From contig JAKCOZ010000083.1 in NCBI GenBank assembly GCA_022605955.1, positions 744,001 to 808,000 on the forward strand: DNA of 64,000 nucleotides. The letters run 5' to 3'. The stretch is from Rallus limicola. Lineage: Eukaryota > Chordata > Aves > Gruiformes > Rallidae. The translations under genes and the position numbers were made by a program. Shown here in pieces: positions 23,554 through 34,189 of this stretch (positions are counted from its first letter, which is position 1; the number at the start of each line of letters is the position of its first letter). Under the pieces are notes generated by a model. It saw only the letters and a program-made list of their open reading frames with translations, was not told where the DNA came from and did no database searches.

Positions 23554-26178
23554 ATGCCTTTCAGGCCTAGCTTCTTTACTTTGGGAGTTATTGCTGGACG
23601 TTTAGCATGTTTTGAACTGCAGTCTGCTAGGGCCGAGAAAAGCACCGTAGGAGGTTCCAGGCATGTTCCCTCTTTCCAGGCAAAGGAAAAGGCTGAGAAC
23701 CAAAGTGACAGGGGCTGCTCATGTGTCATGTTAGGAGGTTTCAGACAAGCTATGCCTTTCAGGCCTAGCTTCTTTACTTTGGGAGTTATTGCTGGACGTT
23801 TAGCATGTTTTGAATTGCAGTCTGCTAGGGCCAAGAAAAGCACCGTAGGAGGTTCCAGGCATGTTCCCTCTTTCCAGGCAAAGGAAAAGGCTGAGAGCCA
23901 AAGTGACAGGGTCTGCTCGGGTGTCCTGTTAGGAGGTTTCAGACAAGCTATGCCTTTCATGCCTAGCTTCTTTACTTTGGGAGTTATTGCTGGACGTTTA
24001 GCATGTTTTGAACTGCAGTCTGCTAGGGCCGAGAAAAGCACTATAGGAGGTTCCAGGCATGTTCCCTCTTTCCAGGCAAAGGAAAAGGCTGAGAGCCAAA
24101 GTGACAGGGTCTGCTCGTGTGTCCTGTTAGGAGGTTTCAGACAAGCTATGCCTTTCAGGCCTAGCTTCTTTACTTTGGGAGTTATTGCTGGACGTTTAGC
24201 ATGTTTTGAACTGCAGTCTGCTAGGGCCGAGAAAAGCACCGTAGGAGGTTCCAGGCATGTTCCCTCTTTCCAGGCAAAGGAAAAGGCTGAGAGCCAAAGC
24301 GACAGGGTCTGCTCGTGTGTGCTGTTAGGAGGTTTCAGACAAGCTATGCCTTTCAGGCCTACCTTCTTTACTTTGGGAGTTATTGCTGGACGTTTAGCAT
24401 GTTTTGAACTGCAGTCTGCTAGGGCCGAGAAAAGCACCGTAGGAGGTTCCAGGCATGTTCCCTCTTTCCAGGCAAAGGAAAAGGCTGAGAGCCAAAGTGA
24501 CAGGGTCTGCTCGTGTGTCCTGTTAGGAGGTTTCAGACAAGCTATGCCTTTCAGGCCTAGCTTCTTTACTTTGGGAGTTATTGCTGGACGTTTAGCATGT
24601 TTTGAACTGCAGTCTGCTAGGGCCGAGAAAAGCACCGTAGGAGGTTCCAGGCATGTTCCCTCTTTCCAGGCAAAGGAAAAGGCTGAGAGCCAAAGTGACA
24701 GGGTCTGCTCGTGTGTCCTGTTAGGAGGTTTCAGACAAGGTATGCCTTTCAGGCCTAGCTTCTTTACTTTGGGAGTTATTGCTGGACGTTTAGCATGTTT
24801 TGAACTGCAGTCTGCTAGGGCCGAGAAAAGCACCGTAGGAGGTTCCAGGCATGTTCCCTCTTTCCAGGCAAAGGAAAAGGCTGAGAGCCAAAGTGACAGG
24901 TGCTGCTCATGTGTCCTGTTAGGAGGTTTCAGACAAGCTATGCCTTTCAGGCCTAGCTTCTTTACTTTGGGAGTTATTGCTGGACGTTTAGCATGTTTTG
25001 AACTGCAGTCTGCTAGGGCCGAGAAAAGCACCGTAGGAGGTTCCAGGCATGTTCCCTCTTTCCAGGCAAAGGAAAAGGCTGAGAGCCAAAGTGACAGGGT
25101 CTGCTCGGGTGTCCTGTTAGGAGGTTTCAGACAAGCTATGCCTTTCAGGCCTCTCTTCTTTACTTTGGGTGTTATTGCTGGACGTTTAGCATGTTTTGAA
25201 CTGCAGTCTGCTAGGGCCGAGAAAAGCACCGTAGGAGGTTCCAGGCATGTTCCCTCTTTCCAGGCAAAGGAAAAGGCTGAGAGCCAAAGTGACAGGGTCT
25301 GCTCGTGTGTCCTGTTAGGAGGTTTCAGACAAGCTATGCCTTTCAGGCCTAGCTTCTTTACTTTGGGAGTTATTGCTGGACGTTTAGCATGTTTTGAACT
25401 GCAGTCTGCTAGGGCCGAGAAAAGCACCGTAGGAGGTTCCAGGCATGTTCCCTCTTTCCAGGCAAAGGAAAAGGCTGAGAGCCAAAGTGACAGGGGCTGC
25501 TCGTGTGTCCTGTTAGGAGGTTTCAGACAAGCTATGCCTTTCAGGCCTAGCTTCTTTACTTTGGGAGTTATTGCTGGACGTTTAGCATGTTTTGAACTGC
25601 AGTCTGCTAGGGCCGAGAAAAGCACCGTAGGAGGTTCCAGGCATGTTCCCTCTTTCCAGGCAAAGGAAAAGGCTGAGAGCCAAAGCGACAGGGTCTGCTC
25701 GTGTGTCCTGTTAGGAGGTTTCAGACAAGCTATGCCTTTCATGCCTAGCTTCTTTACTTTGGGAGTTATTGCTGGACGTTTAGCATGTTTTGAACTGCAG
25801 TCTGCTAGGGCCGAGAAAAGCACCGTAGGAGGTTCCAGGCATGTTCCCTCTTTCCAGGCAAAGGAAAAGGCTGAGAGCCAAAGTGACAGGGTCTGCTCAT
25901 GTGTCCTGTTAGGAGGTTTCAGACAAGCTATGCCTTTCAGGCCTAGCTTCTTTACTTTGGGAGTTATTGCTGGACGTTTAGCATGTTTTGAACTGCAGTC
26001 TGCTAGGGCCGAGAAAAGCTCCGTAGGAGGTTCCAGGCATGTTCCCTCTTTCCAGGCAAAGGAAAAGGCTGAGAGCCAAAGTGACAGGGTCTGCTCGTGT
26101 GTCCTGTTAGGAGGTTTCAGACAAGCTATGCCTTTCAGGCCTAGCTTCTTTACTTTGGGAGTTATTGCTGGACGTTAG
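23554..26178. repeat. 13-mer higher-order repeat unit, copy 2, with one extra monomer
   Basis: CACTATAGG lies at 24040, 2574 bp after its partner in copy 1, but GGCCTCTC lies at 25148, which is 2772 bp (14 monomers) after its partner. One monomer has therefore been added between, most likely at or next to the unit preceding GACAAGGTATG (24740). The order decays after 25,500, and the last unit carries a one-base deletion near 26176. Confidence 0.75.
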
Positions 26179-26180
26179 CA
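26170..26180. other. One-base deletion in a monomer
   Basis: GACGTTAGC replaces GACGTTTAGC, shifting the 66-codon frame. Confidence 0.85.
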
Positions 26181-27623
26181 TGTTTTGAACTGCAGTCTGC
26201 TAGGGCCGAGAAAAGCACCGTAGGAGGTTCCAGGCATGTTCCCTCTTTCCAGGCAAAGGAAAAGGCTGAGAGCCAAAGTGACAGGTGCTGCTCGTGTGTC
26301 CTGTTAGGAGGTTTCAGACAAGCTATGCCTTTCAGGCCTAGCTTCTTTACTTTGGGAGTTATTGCTGGACGTTTAGCATGTTTTGAACTGCAGTCTGCTA
26401 GGGCCGAGAAAAGCACCATAAGAGGTTCCAGGCATGTTCCCTCTTTCCAGGCAAAGGAAAAGGCTGAGAGCCAAAGTGACAGGGGCTGCTCGTGTGTCCT
26501 GTTAGGAGGTTTCAGACAACCTATGCCTTTCAGGCCTAGCTTCTTTACTTTGGGAGTTATTGCTGGACGTTTAGCATGTTTTGAACTGCAGTCTGCTAGG
26601 GCCGAGAAAAGCACCGTAGGAGGTTCCAGGCATGTTCCCTCTTTCCAGGCAAAGGAAAAGGCTGAGAGCCAAAGTGACAGGGGCTGCTCGTGTGTCCTGT
26701 TAGGAGGTTTCAGACAAGCTATGCCTTTCAGGCCTAGCTTCTTTACTTTGGGAGTTATTGCTGGACGTTTAGCATGTTTTGAACTGCAGTCTGCCAGGGC
26801 CGAGAAAAGCACCGTAGGAGGTTCCAGGCATGTTCCCTCTTTCCAGGCAAAGGAAAAGGCTGAGAGCCAAAGTGACAGGGTCTGCTCGTGTGTCCTGTTA
26901 GGAGGTTTCAGACAAGCTATGCCTTTCAGGCCTAGCTTCTATACTTTGGGAGTTATTGCTGGACGTTTAGCATGTTTTGAACTGCAGTCTGCTAGGGCCG
27001 AGAAAAGCACCGTAGGAGGTTCCAGGCATGTTCCCTCTTTCCAGGCAAAGGAAAAGGCTGAGAGCCAAAGTGACAGGGTCTGCTCGTGTGTCCTGTTAGG
27101 AGGTTTCAGACAAGCTATGCCTTTCAGGCCTAGCTTCTTTACTTTGGGAGTTATTGCTGGACGTTTAGCATGTTTTGAACTGCAGTCTGCTAGGGCCGAG
27201 AAAAGCACCGTAGGAGGTTCCAGGCATGTTCCATCTTTCCAGGCAAAGGAAAAGGCTGAGAGCCAAAGTGACAGGGTCTGCTCGTGTGTCCTGTTAGGAG
27301 GTTTCAGACAAGCTATGCCTTTCAGGCCTAGCTTCTTTACTTTGGGAGTTATTGCTGGACGTTTAGCATGTTTTGAACTGCAGTCTGCTAGGGCCGAGAA
27401 AAGCACCGTAGGAGGTTCCAGGCATGTTCCCTCTTTCCAGGCAAAGGAAAAGGCTGAGAGCCAAAGTGACAGGGTCTGCTCGTGTGTCCTGTTAGGAGGT
27501 TTCAGACAAGCTATGCCTTTCAGGCCTAGCTTCTTTACTTTGGGAGTTATTGCTGGACGTTTAGCATGTTTTGAACTGCAGTCTGCTAGGGCCGAGAAAA
27601 GCACCGTAGGAGGTTCCAGGCAT

Positions 27624-27634
27624 GTTCCCCTCTT
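27624..27634. other. One-base insertion in a C run
   Basis: GTTCCCCTC replaces GTTCCCTC. The same change occurs near 41171. Homopolymer context means assembly error is possible. Confidence 0.8.
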
Positions 27635-28640
27635 TCCAGGCAAAGGAAAAGGCTGAGAGCCAAAGTGACAGGGTCTGCTCGTGTGTCCTGTTAGGAGGTT
27701 TCAGACAAGCTATGCCTTTCAGGCCTAGCTTCTTTACTTTGGGAGTTATTGCTGGACGTTTAGCATGTTTTGAACTGCAGTCTGCTAGGGCCGAGAAAAG
27801 CACCGTAGGAGGTTACAGGCATGTTCCCTCTTTCCAAGCAAAGGAAAAAGCTGAGAGCCAAAGTGAAAGGGTTTGCTCGTGTGTCCTGTTAGGAGGTTTC
27901 AGACAAGCTATGCCTTTCAGGCCTAGCTTCTTTACTTTGGGAGTTATTGCTGGACGTTTAGCATGTTTTGAATTGCAGTCTGCTAGGGCCGAGAAAAGCA
28001 CCGTAGGAGGTTCCAGGCATGTTCCCTCTTTCCAGGCAAAGGAAAAGGCTGAGAGCCAAAGTGACAGGGTCTGCTTGTGTGTCCTGTTAGGAGGTTTCAG
28101 ACAAGCTATGCCTTTCAGGCCTAGCTTCTTTACTTTGGGAGTTATTGCTGGACGTTTAGCATGTTTTGAACTGCAGTCTGCTAGGGCCGAGAAAAGCACC
28201 GTAGGAGGTTCCAGGCATGTTCCCTCTTTCCAGGCAAAGGAAAAGGCTGAGAGCCAAAGTGACAGGGGCTGCTCGTGTGTCCTGTTAGGAGGTTTCAGAC
28301 AAGCTATGCCTTTCAGGCCTAGCTTCTTTACTTTGGGAGTTATTGCTGGACGTTTAGCATGTTTTGAACTGCAGTCTGCTAGGGCCGAGAAAAGCACCGT
28401 AGGAGGTTCCAGGCATGTTCCCTCTTTCCAGGCAAAGGAAAAGGCTGAGAGCCAAAGTGACAGGGGCTGCTCGTGTGTCCTGTTAGGAGGTTTCAGACAA
28501 GCTATGCCTTTCAGGCCTAGCTTCTTTACTTTGGGAGTTATTGCTGGACGTTTAGCATGTTTTGAACTGCAGTCTGCCAGGGCCGAGAAAAGCACCGTAG
28601 GAGGTTCCAGGCATGTTCCCTCTTTCCAGGCAAAGGAAAA

Positions 28641-28652
28641 GGCTGAGACCAA
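28641..28652. other. One-base deletion in a monomer
   Basis: CTGAGACCAAAG replaces CTGAGAGCCAAAG. Confidence 0.85.
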
Positions 28653-29486
28653 AGTGACAGGGTCTGCTCGTGTGTCCTGTTAGGAGGTTTCAGACAAGCT
28701 ATGCCTTTCAGGCCTAGCTTCTTTACTTTGGGAGTTATTGCTGGACGTTTAGCATGTTTTGAATTGCAGTCTGCTAGGGCCGAGAAAAGCACCGTAGGAG
28801 GTTCCAGGCATGTTCCCTCTTTCCAGGCAAAGGAAAAGGCTGAGAGCCAAAGTGACAGGGTCTGCTTGTGTGTCCTGTTAGGAGGTTTCAGACAAGCTAT
28901 GCCTTTCAGGCCTAGCTTCTTTACTTTGGGAGTTATTGCTGGACGTTTAGCATGTTTTGAACTGCAGTCTGCTAGGGCCGAGAAAAGCACCGTAGGAGGT
29001 TCCAGGCATGTTCCCTCTTTCCAGGCAAAGGAAAAGGCTGAGAGCCAAAGTGACAGGGTCTGCTCGTGTGTCCTGTTAGGAGGTTTCAGACAAGCTATGC
29101 CTTTCAGGCCTAGCTTCTTTACTTTGGGAGTTATTGCTGGACGTTTAGCATGTTTTGAACTGCAGTCTGCTAGGGCCGAGAAAAGCACCGTAGGAGGTTC
29201 CAGGCATGTTCCCTCTTTCCAGGCAAAGGAAAAGGCTGAGAGCCAAAGTGACAGGGTCTGCTCGTGTGTCCTGTTAGGAGGTTTCAGACAAGCTATGCCT
29301 TTCAGGCCTAGCTTCTTTACTTTGGGAGTTATTGCTGGACGTTTAGCATGTTTTGAACTGCAGTCTGCTAGGGCCGAGAAAAGCACCGTAGGAGGTTCCA
29401 GGCATGTTCCCTCTTTCCAGGCAAAGGAAAAGGCTGAGAGCCAAAGTGACAGGGGCTGCTCGTGTGTCCTGTTAGGAGGTTTCAGA

Positions 29487-29500
29487 CAAGCTACAAGCTA
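29487..29500. repeat. 7-bp tandem duplication (CAAGCTA twice) at the hairpin insertion phase
   Basis: CAAGCTA is repeated at 29487-29493 and 29494-29500, directly before TGCCTTTCAGG. It sits at exactly the phase where hairpins occur. A 47-bp insertion that lost 40 bp (loop plus 27 nt of the right arm) would leave precisely these 7 bp. Simple slippage is an alternative. Confidence 0.8.
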
Positions 29501-31410
29501 TGCCTTTCAGGCCTAGCTTCTTTACTTTGGGAGTTATTGCTGGACGTTTAGCATGTTTTGAACTGCAGTCTGCTAGGGCCGAGAAAAGCACCGTAGGAGG
29601 TTCCAGGCATGTTCCCTCTTTCCAGGCAAAGGAAAAGGCTGAGAGCCAAAGTGACAGGGTCTGCTCGTGTGTCCTGTTAGGAGGTTTCAGACAAGCTATG
29701 CCTTTCAGGCCTAGCTTCTTTACTTTGGGAGTTATTGCTGGACGTTTAGCATGTTTTGAACTGCAGTCTGCTAGGGCCGAGAAAAGCACCGTAGGAGGTT
29801 CCAGGCATGTTCCCTCTTTCCAGGCAAAGGAAAAGGCTGAGAGCCAAAGTGAAGGGGTCTGCTCGTGTGTCCTGTTAGGAGGTTTCAGACAAGCTATGCC
29901 TTTCAGGCCTAGCTTCTTTACTTTGGGAGTTATTGCTGGACGTTTAGCATGTTTTGAACTGCAGTCTGCTAGGGCCGAGAAAAGCACCGTAGGAGGTTCC
30001 AGGCATGTTCCCTCTTTCCAGGCAAAGGAAAAGGCTGAGAGCCAAAGTGACAGGGGCTGCTCGTGTGTCCTGTTAGGAGGTTTCAGACAAGCTATGCCTT
30101 TCAGGCCTAGCTTCTTTACTTTGGGAGTTAATACTGGACGTTTAGCATGTTTTGAACTGCAGTCTGCTAGGGCCGAGAAAAGCACCGTAAGAGGTTCCAG
30201 GCATGTTCCCTCTTTCCAGGCAAAGGAAAAGGCTGAGAGCCAAAGTGACAGGGGCTGCTCGTGTGTCCTGTTAGGAGGTTTCAGACAAGCTATGCCTTTC
30301 AGGCCTAGCTTCTTTACTTTGGGAGTTATTGCTGGACGTTTAGCATGTTTTGAACTGCAGTCTGCTAGGGCCGAGAAAAGCACCGTAGGAGGTTCCAGGC
30401 ATGTTCCCTCTTTCCAGGCAAAGGAAAAGGCTGAGAGCCAAAGTGACAGGGGCTGCTCGTGTGTCCTGTTAGGAGGTTTCAGACAAGCTATGCCTTTCAG
30501 GCCTAGCTTCTTTACTTTGGGAGTTATTGCTGGACGTTTAGCATGTTTTGAACTGCAGTCTGCTAGGGCCGAGAAAAGCACCGTAGGAGGTTCCAGGCAT
30601 GTTCCCTCTTTCCAGGCAAAGGAAAAGGCTGAGAGCCAAAGTGACAGGGGCTGCTCGTGTGTCCTGTTAGGAGGTTTCAGACAAGCTATGCCTTTCAGGA
30701 CTAGCTTCTTTACTTTGGGAGTTATTGCTGGACGTTTAGCATGTTTTGAACTGCAGTCTGCTAGGGCCGAGAAAAGCACCGTAGGAGGTTCCAGGCATGT
30801 TCCCTCTTTCCAGGCAAAGGAAAAGGCTGAGAGCCAAAGTGACAGGGGCTGCTCGTGTGTCCTGTTAGGAGGTTTCAGACAAGCTATGCCTTTCAGGCCT
30901 AGCTTCTTTACTTTGGGAGTTATTGCTGGACGTTTAGCATGTTTTGAACTGCAGTCTGCTAGGACCGAGAAAAGCACCGTAGGAGGTTCCAGGCATGTTC
31001 CCTCTTTCCAGGCAAAGGAAAAGGCTGAGAGCCAAAGTGACAGGGTCTGCTCGTGTGTCCTGTTAGGAGGTTTCAGACAAGCTATGCCTTTCAGGCCTAG
31101 CTTCTTTACTTTGGGAGGTATTGCTGGACGTTTAGCATGTTTTGAACTGCAGTCTGCTAGGGCCGAGAAAAGCACCGTAGGAGGTTCCAGGCATGTTCCC
31201 TCTTTCCAGGCAAAGGAAAAGGCTGAGAGCCAAAGTGACAGGGTCTGCTCGGGTGTCCTGTTAGGAGGTTTCAGACAAGCTATGCCTTTCAGGCCTAGCT
31301 TCTTTACTTTGGGAGTTATTGCTGGACATTTAGCATGTTTTGAACTGCAGTCTGCTAGGCCCGAGAAAAGCACCGTAGGAGGTTCCAGGCATGTTCCCTC
31401 TTTCCAGGCA

Positions 31411-31421
31411 AAGGAAAGGCT
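31411..31421. other. One-base deletion in an A run
   Basis: GGAAAGGC replaces GGAAAAGGC. Homopolymer context means assembly error is possible. Confidence 0.8.
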
Positions 31422-32044
31422 GAGAGCCAAAGTGACAGGGTCTGCTCGTGTGTCCTGTTAGGAGGTTTCAGACAAGCTATGCCTTTCAGGCCTAGCTTCT
31501 TTACTTTGGGAGTTATTGCTGGACGTTTAGCATGTTTTGAACTGCAGTCTGCTAGGGCCGAGAAAAGCACCGTAGGAGGTTCCAGGCATGTTCCCTCTTT
31601 CCAGGAAAAGGAAAAGGCTGAGAGCCAAAGTGACAGGGTCTGCTCGTGTGTCCTGTTAGGAGGTTTCAGACAAGCTATGCCTTTCAGGCCTAGCTTCTTT
31701 ACTTTGGGAGTTATTGCTGGACGTTTAGCATGTTTTGAACTGCAGTCTGCTAGGGCCGAGAAAAGCACCGTAGGAGGTTCCAGGCATGTTCCCTCTTTCC
31801 AGGCAAAGGAAAAGGCTGAGAGCCAAAGTGACAGGTGCTGCTCATGTGTCCTGTTAGGAGGTTTCAGACAAGCTATGCCTTTCAGGCCTAGCTTCTTTAC
31901 TTTGGGAGTTATTGCTGGACGTTTAGCATGTTTTGAACTGCAGTCTGCTAGGGCCGAGAAAAGCACCGTAGGAGGTTCCAGGCATGTTCCCTCTTTCCAG
32001 GCAAAGGAAAAGGCTGAGAGCCAAAGTGACAGGGTCTGCTCGTG

Positions 32045-32115
32045 TGTCCTGTTAGGAGGTTTCAGACAAGCTAGGCCTGAAAGGCATAGCTTGTCTGAAA
32101 CCTCCTAACAGGACA
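32045..32115. repeat. Hairpin insertion 6 with inverted loop
   Basis: Left arm 32045-32073 and right arm 32087-32115 are perfect 29-bp complements. The loop 32074-32086 reads GGCCTGAAAGGCA, the exact reverse complement of the TGCCTTTCAGGCC loop in the other class-B hairpins. The next monomer starts at 32120. Confidence 0.95.
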
Positions 32116-32685
32116 AGCTATGCCTTTCATGCCTAGCTTCTTTACTTTGGGAGTTATTGCTGGACGTTTAGCATGTTTTGAACTGCAGTCTGCTAGGGCC
32201 GAGAAAAGCACCGTAGGAGGTTCCAGGCATGTTCCCTCTTTCCAGGCAAAGGAAAAGGCTGAGAGCCAAAGTGACAGGGTCTGCTCGTGTGTCCTGTTAG
32301 GAGGTTTCAGACAAGCTATGCCTTTCAGGCCTAGCTTCTTTACTTTGGGAGTTATTGCTGGACGTTTAGCATGTTTTGAACTGCAGTCTGCTAGGGCCGA
32401 GAAAAGCACCGTAGGAGGTTCCAGGCATGTTCCCTCTTTCCAGGCAAAGGAAAAGGCTGAGAGCCAAAGTGACAGGGGCTGCTCATGTGTCCTGTTAGGA
32501 GGTTTCAGACAAGCTATGCCTTTCAGGCCTAGCTTCTTTACTTTGGGAGTTATTGCTGGACGTTTAGCATGTTTTGAACTGCAGTCTGCTAGGGCCGAGA
32601 AAAGCACCGTAGGAGGTTCCAGGCATGTTCCCTCTTTCCAGGCAAAGGAAAAGGCTGAGAGCCAAAGTGACAGGGTCTGCTCGTG

Positions 32686-32756
32686 TGTCCTGTTAGGAGG
32701 TTTCAGACAAGCTATGCCTTTCAGGCCTAGCTTGTCTGAAACCTCCTAACAGGACA
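32686..32756. repeat. Hairpin insertion 7 (class B, perfect arms)
   Basis: The 29-bp arms (32686-32714 and 32728-32756) are perfectly complementary around loop TGCCTTTCAGGCC. The next monomer starts at 32761. Confidence 0.95.
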
Positions 32757-34118
32757 AGCTATGCCTTTCATGCCTAGCTTCTTTACTTTGGGAGTTATTG
32801 CTGGACGTTTAGCATGTTTTGAACTGCAGTCTGCTAGGGCCGAGAAAAGCACCGTAGGAGGTTCCAGGCATGTTCCCTCTTTCCAGGCAAAGGAAAAGGC
32901 TGAGAGCCAAAGTGACAGGGTCTGCTCGTGTGTCCTGTTAGGAGGTTTCAGACAAGCTATGCCTTTCAGGCCTAGCTTCTTTACTTTGGGAGTTATTGCT
33001 GGACGTTTAGCATGTTTTGAACTGCAGTCTGCTAGGGCCGAGAAAAGCACCGTAGGATGTTCCAGGCATATTCCCTCTTTCCAGGCAAAGGAAAAGGCTG
33101 AGAGCCAAAGTGACAGGTGCTGCTCATGTGTCCTGTTAGGAGGTTTCAGACAAGCTATGCCTTTCAGGCCTAGCTTCTTTACTTTGGGAGTTATTGCTGG
33201 ACGTTTAGCATGTTTTGAACTGCAGTGTGCTAGGGCCGAGAAAAGCACCGTAGGAGGTTCCAGGCATGTTCCCTCTTTCCAGGCAAAGGAAAAGGCTGAG
33301 AGCCAAAGTGACAGGGTCTGCTCGGGTGTCCTGTTAGGAGGTTTCAGACAAGCTATGCCTTTCAGGCCTAGCTTCTTTACTTTGGGAGTTATTGCTGGAC
33401 GTTTAGCATGTTTTGAACTGCAGTCTGCTAGGGCCGAGAAAAGCACCGTAGGAGGTTCCAGGCATGTTCCCTCTTTCCAGGCAAAGGAAAAGGCTGAGAG
33501 CCAAAGTGACAGGGTCTACTCGGGTGTCCTTTTAGGAGGTTTCAGACAAGCTATGCCTTTCAGGCCTAGCTTCTTTACTTTGGGAGTTATTGCTGGACGT
33601 TTAGCATGTTTTGAGCTGCAGTCTGCTAGGGCCGAGAAAAGCACCGTAGGAGGTTCCAGGCATGTTCCCTCTTTCCAAGCAAAGGAAAAAGCTGAGAGCC
33701 AAAGTGACAGGGTTTGCTCGTGTGTCCTGTTAGGAGGTTTCAGACAAGCTATGCCTTTCAGGCCTAACATCTTTACTTTGGGAGTTATTGCTGGACGTTT
33801 AGCATGTTTTGAATTGCAGTCTGCTAGGGCCGAGAAAAGCACCGTAGGAGGTTCCAGGCATGTTCCCTCTTTCCAGGCAAAGGAAAAGGCTGAGAGCCAA
33901 AGTGACAGGGTCTGCTCGGGTGTCCTGTTAGGAGGTTTCAGACAAGCTATGCCTTTCAGGCCTAGCTTCTTTACTTTGGGAGTTATTGCTGGACGTTTAG
34001 CATGTTTTGAACTGCAGTCTGCTAGGGCCGAGAAAAGCACCGTAGGAGGTTCCAGGCATGTTCCCTCTTTCCAGGCAAAGGAAAAGGCTGAGAGCCAAAG
34101 TGACAGGGTCTGCTCGTG

Positions 34119-34189
34119 TGTCCTGTTAGGAGGTTTCAGACAAGCTATGCCTTTCAGGCCTAGCTTGTCTGAAACCTCCTAACAGGACA
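34119..34189. repeat. Hairpin insertion 8 (class B)
   Basis: Perfect arms with the standard class-B loop, seven monomers after hairpin 7 (1433 bp). Confidence 0.93.

Larger units (their letters stand above)
19986..26178. repeat. Array block B: 13-mer higher-order repeat domain without hairpins
   Basis: Downstream of the hairpin at 19915 the monomer variants change. CTGTAAGGAGG, CACTATAGG, AAAGCGACAGG, GGCCTACCTTC and GGCCTCTCTTC appear here, while the AGCATATTTT and GTCGAC monomers are absent. No hairpin is present. The abrupt change of variant set suggests a boundary between independently amplified blocks. Confidence 0.75.
26179..32044. repeat. Array block C: hairpin-free, irregular monomers with clustered indels
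   Basis: No higher-order period is obvious here and no hairpin is present. It contains four of the seven single-base length changes in the window (26176, 27628, 28648, 31417, counting the one at its left edge) and the only 7-bp duplication (29487-29500). Net length change is +5 bp, which exactly accounts for the departure of the hairpin spacing 19915 to 32045 from 198n+47. Confidence 0.7.

Noticed and set aside
32686..32756. Intrinsic transcription terminator or inverted-repeat transposon (MITE)
   Set aside because: There is no T-run after the stem, no target-site duplication and no internal unique sequence. The right arm is simply an inverted copy of adjacent satellite.
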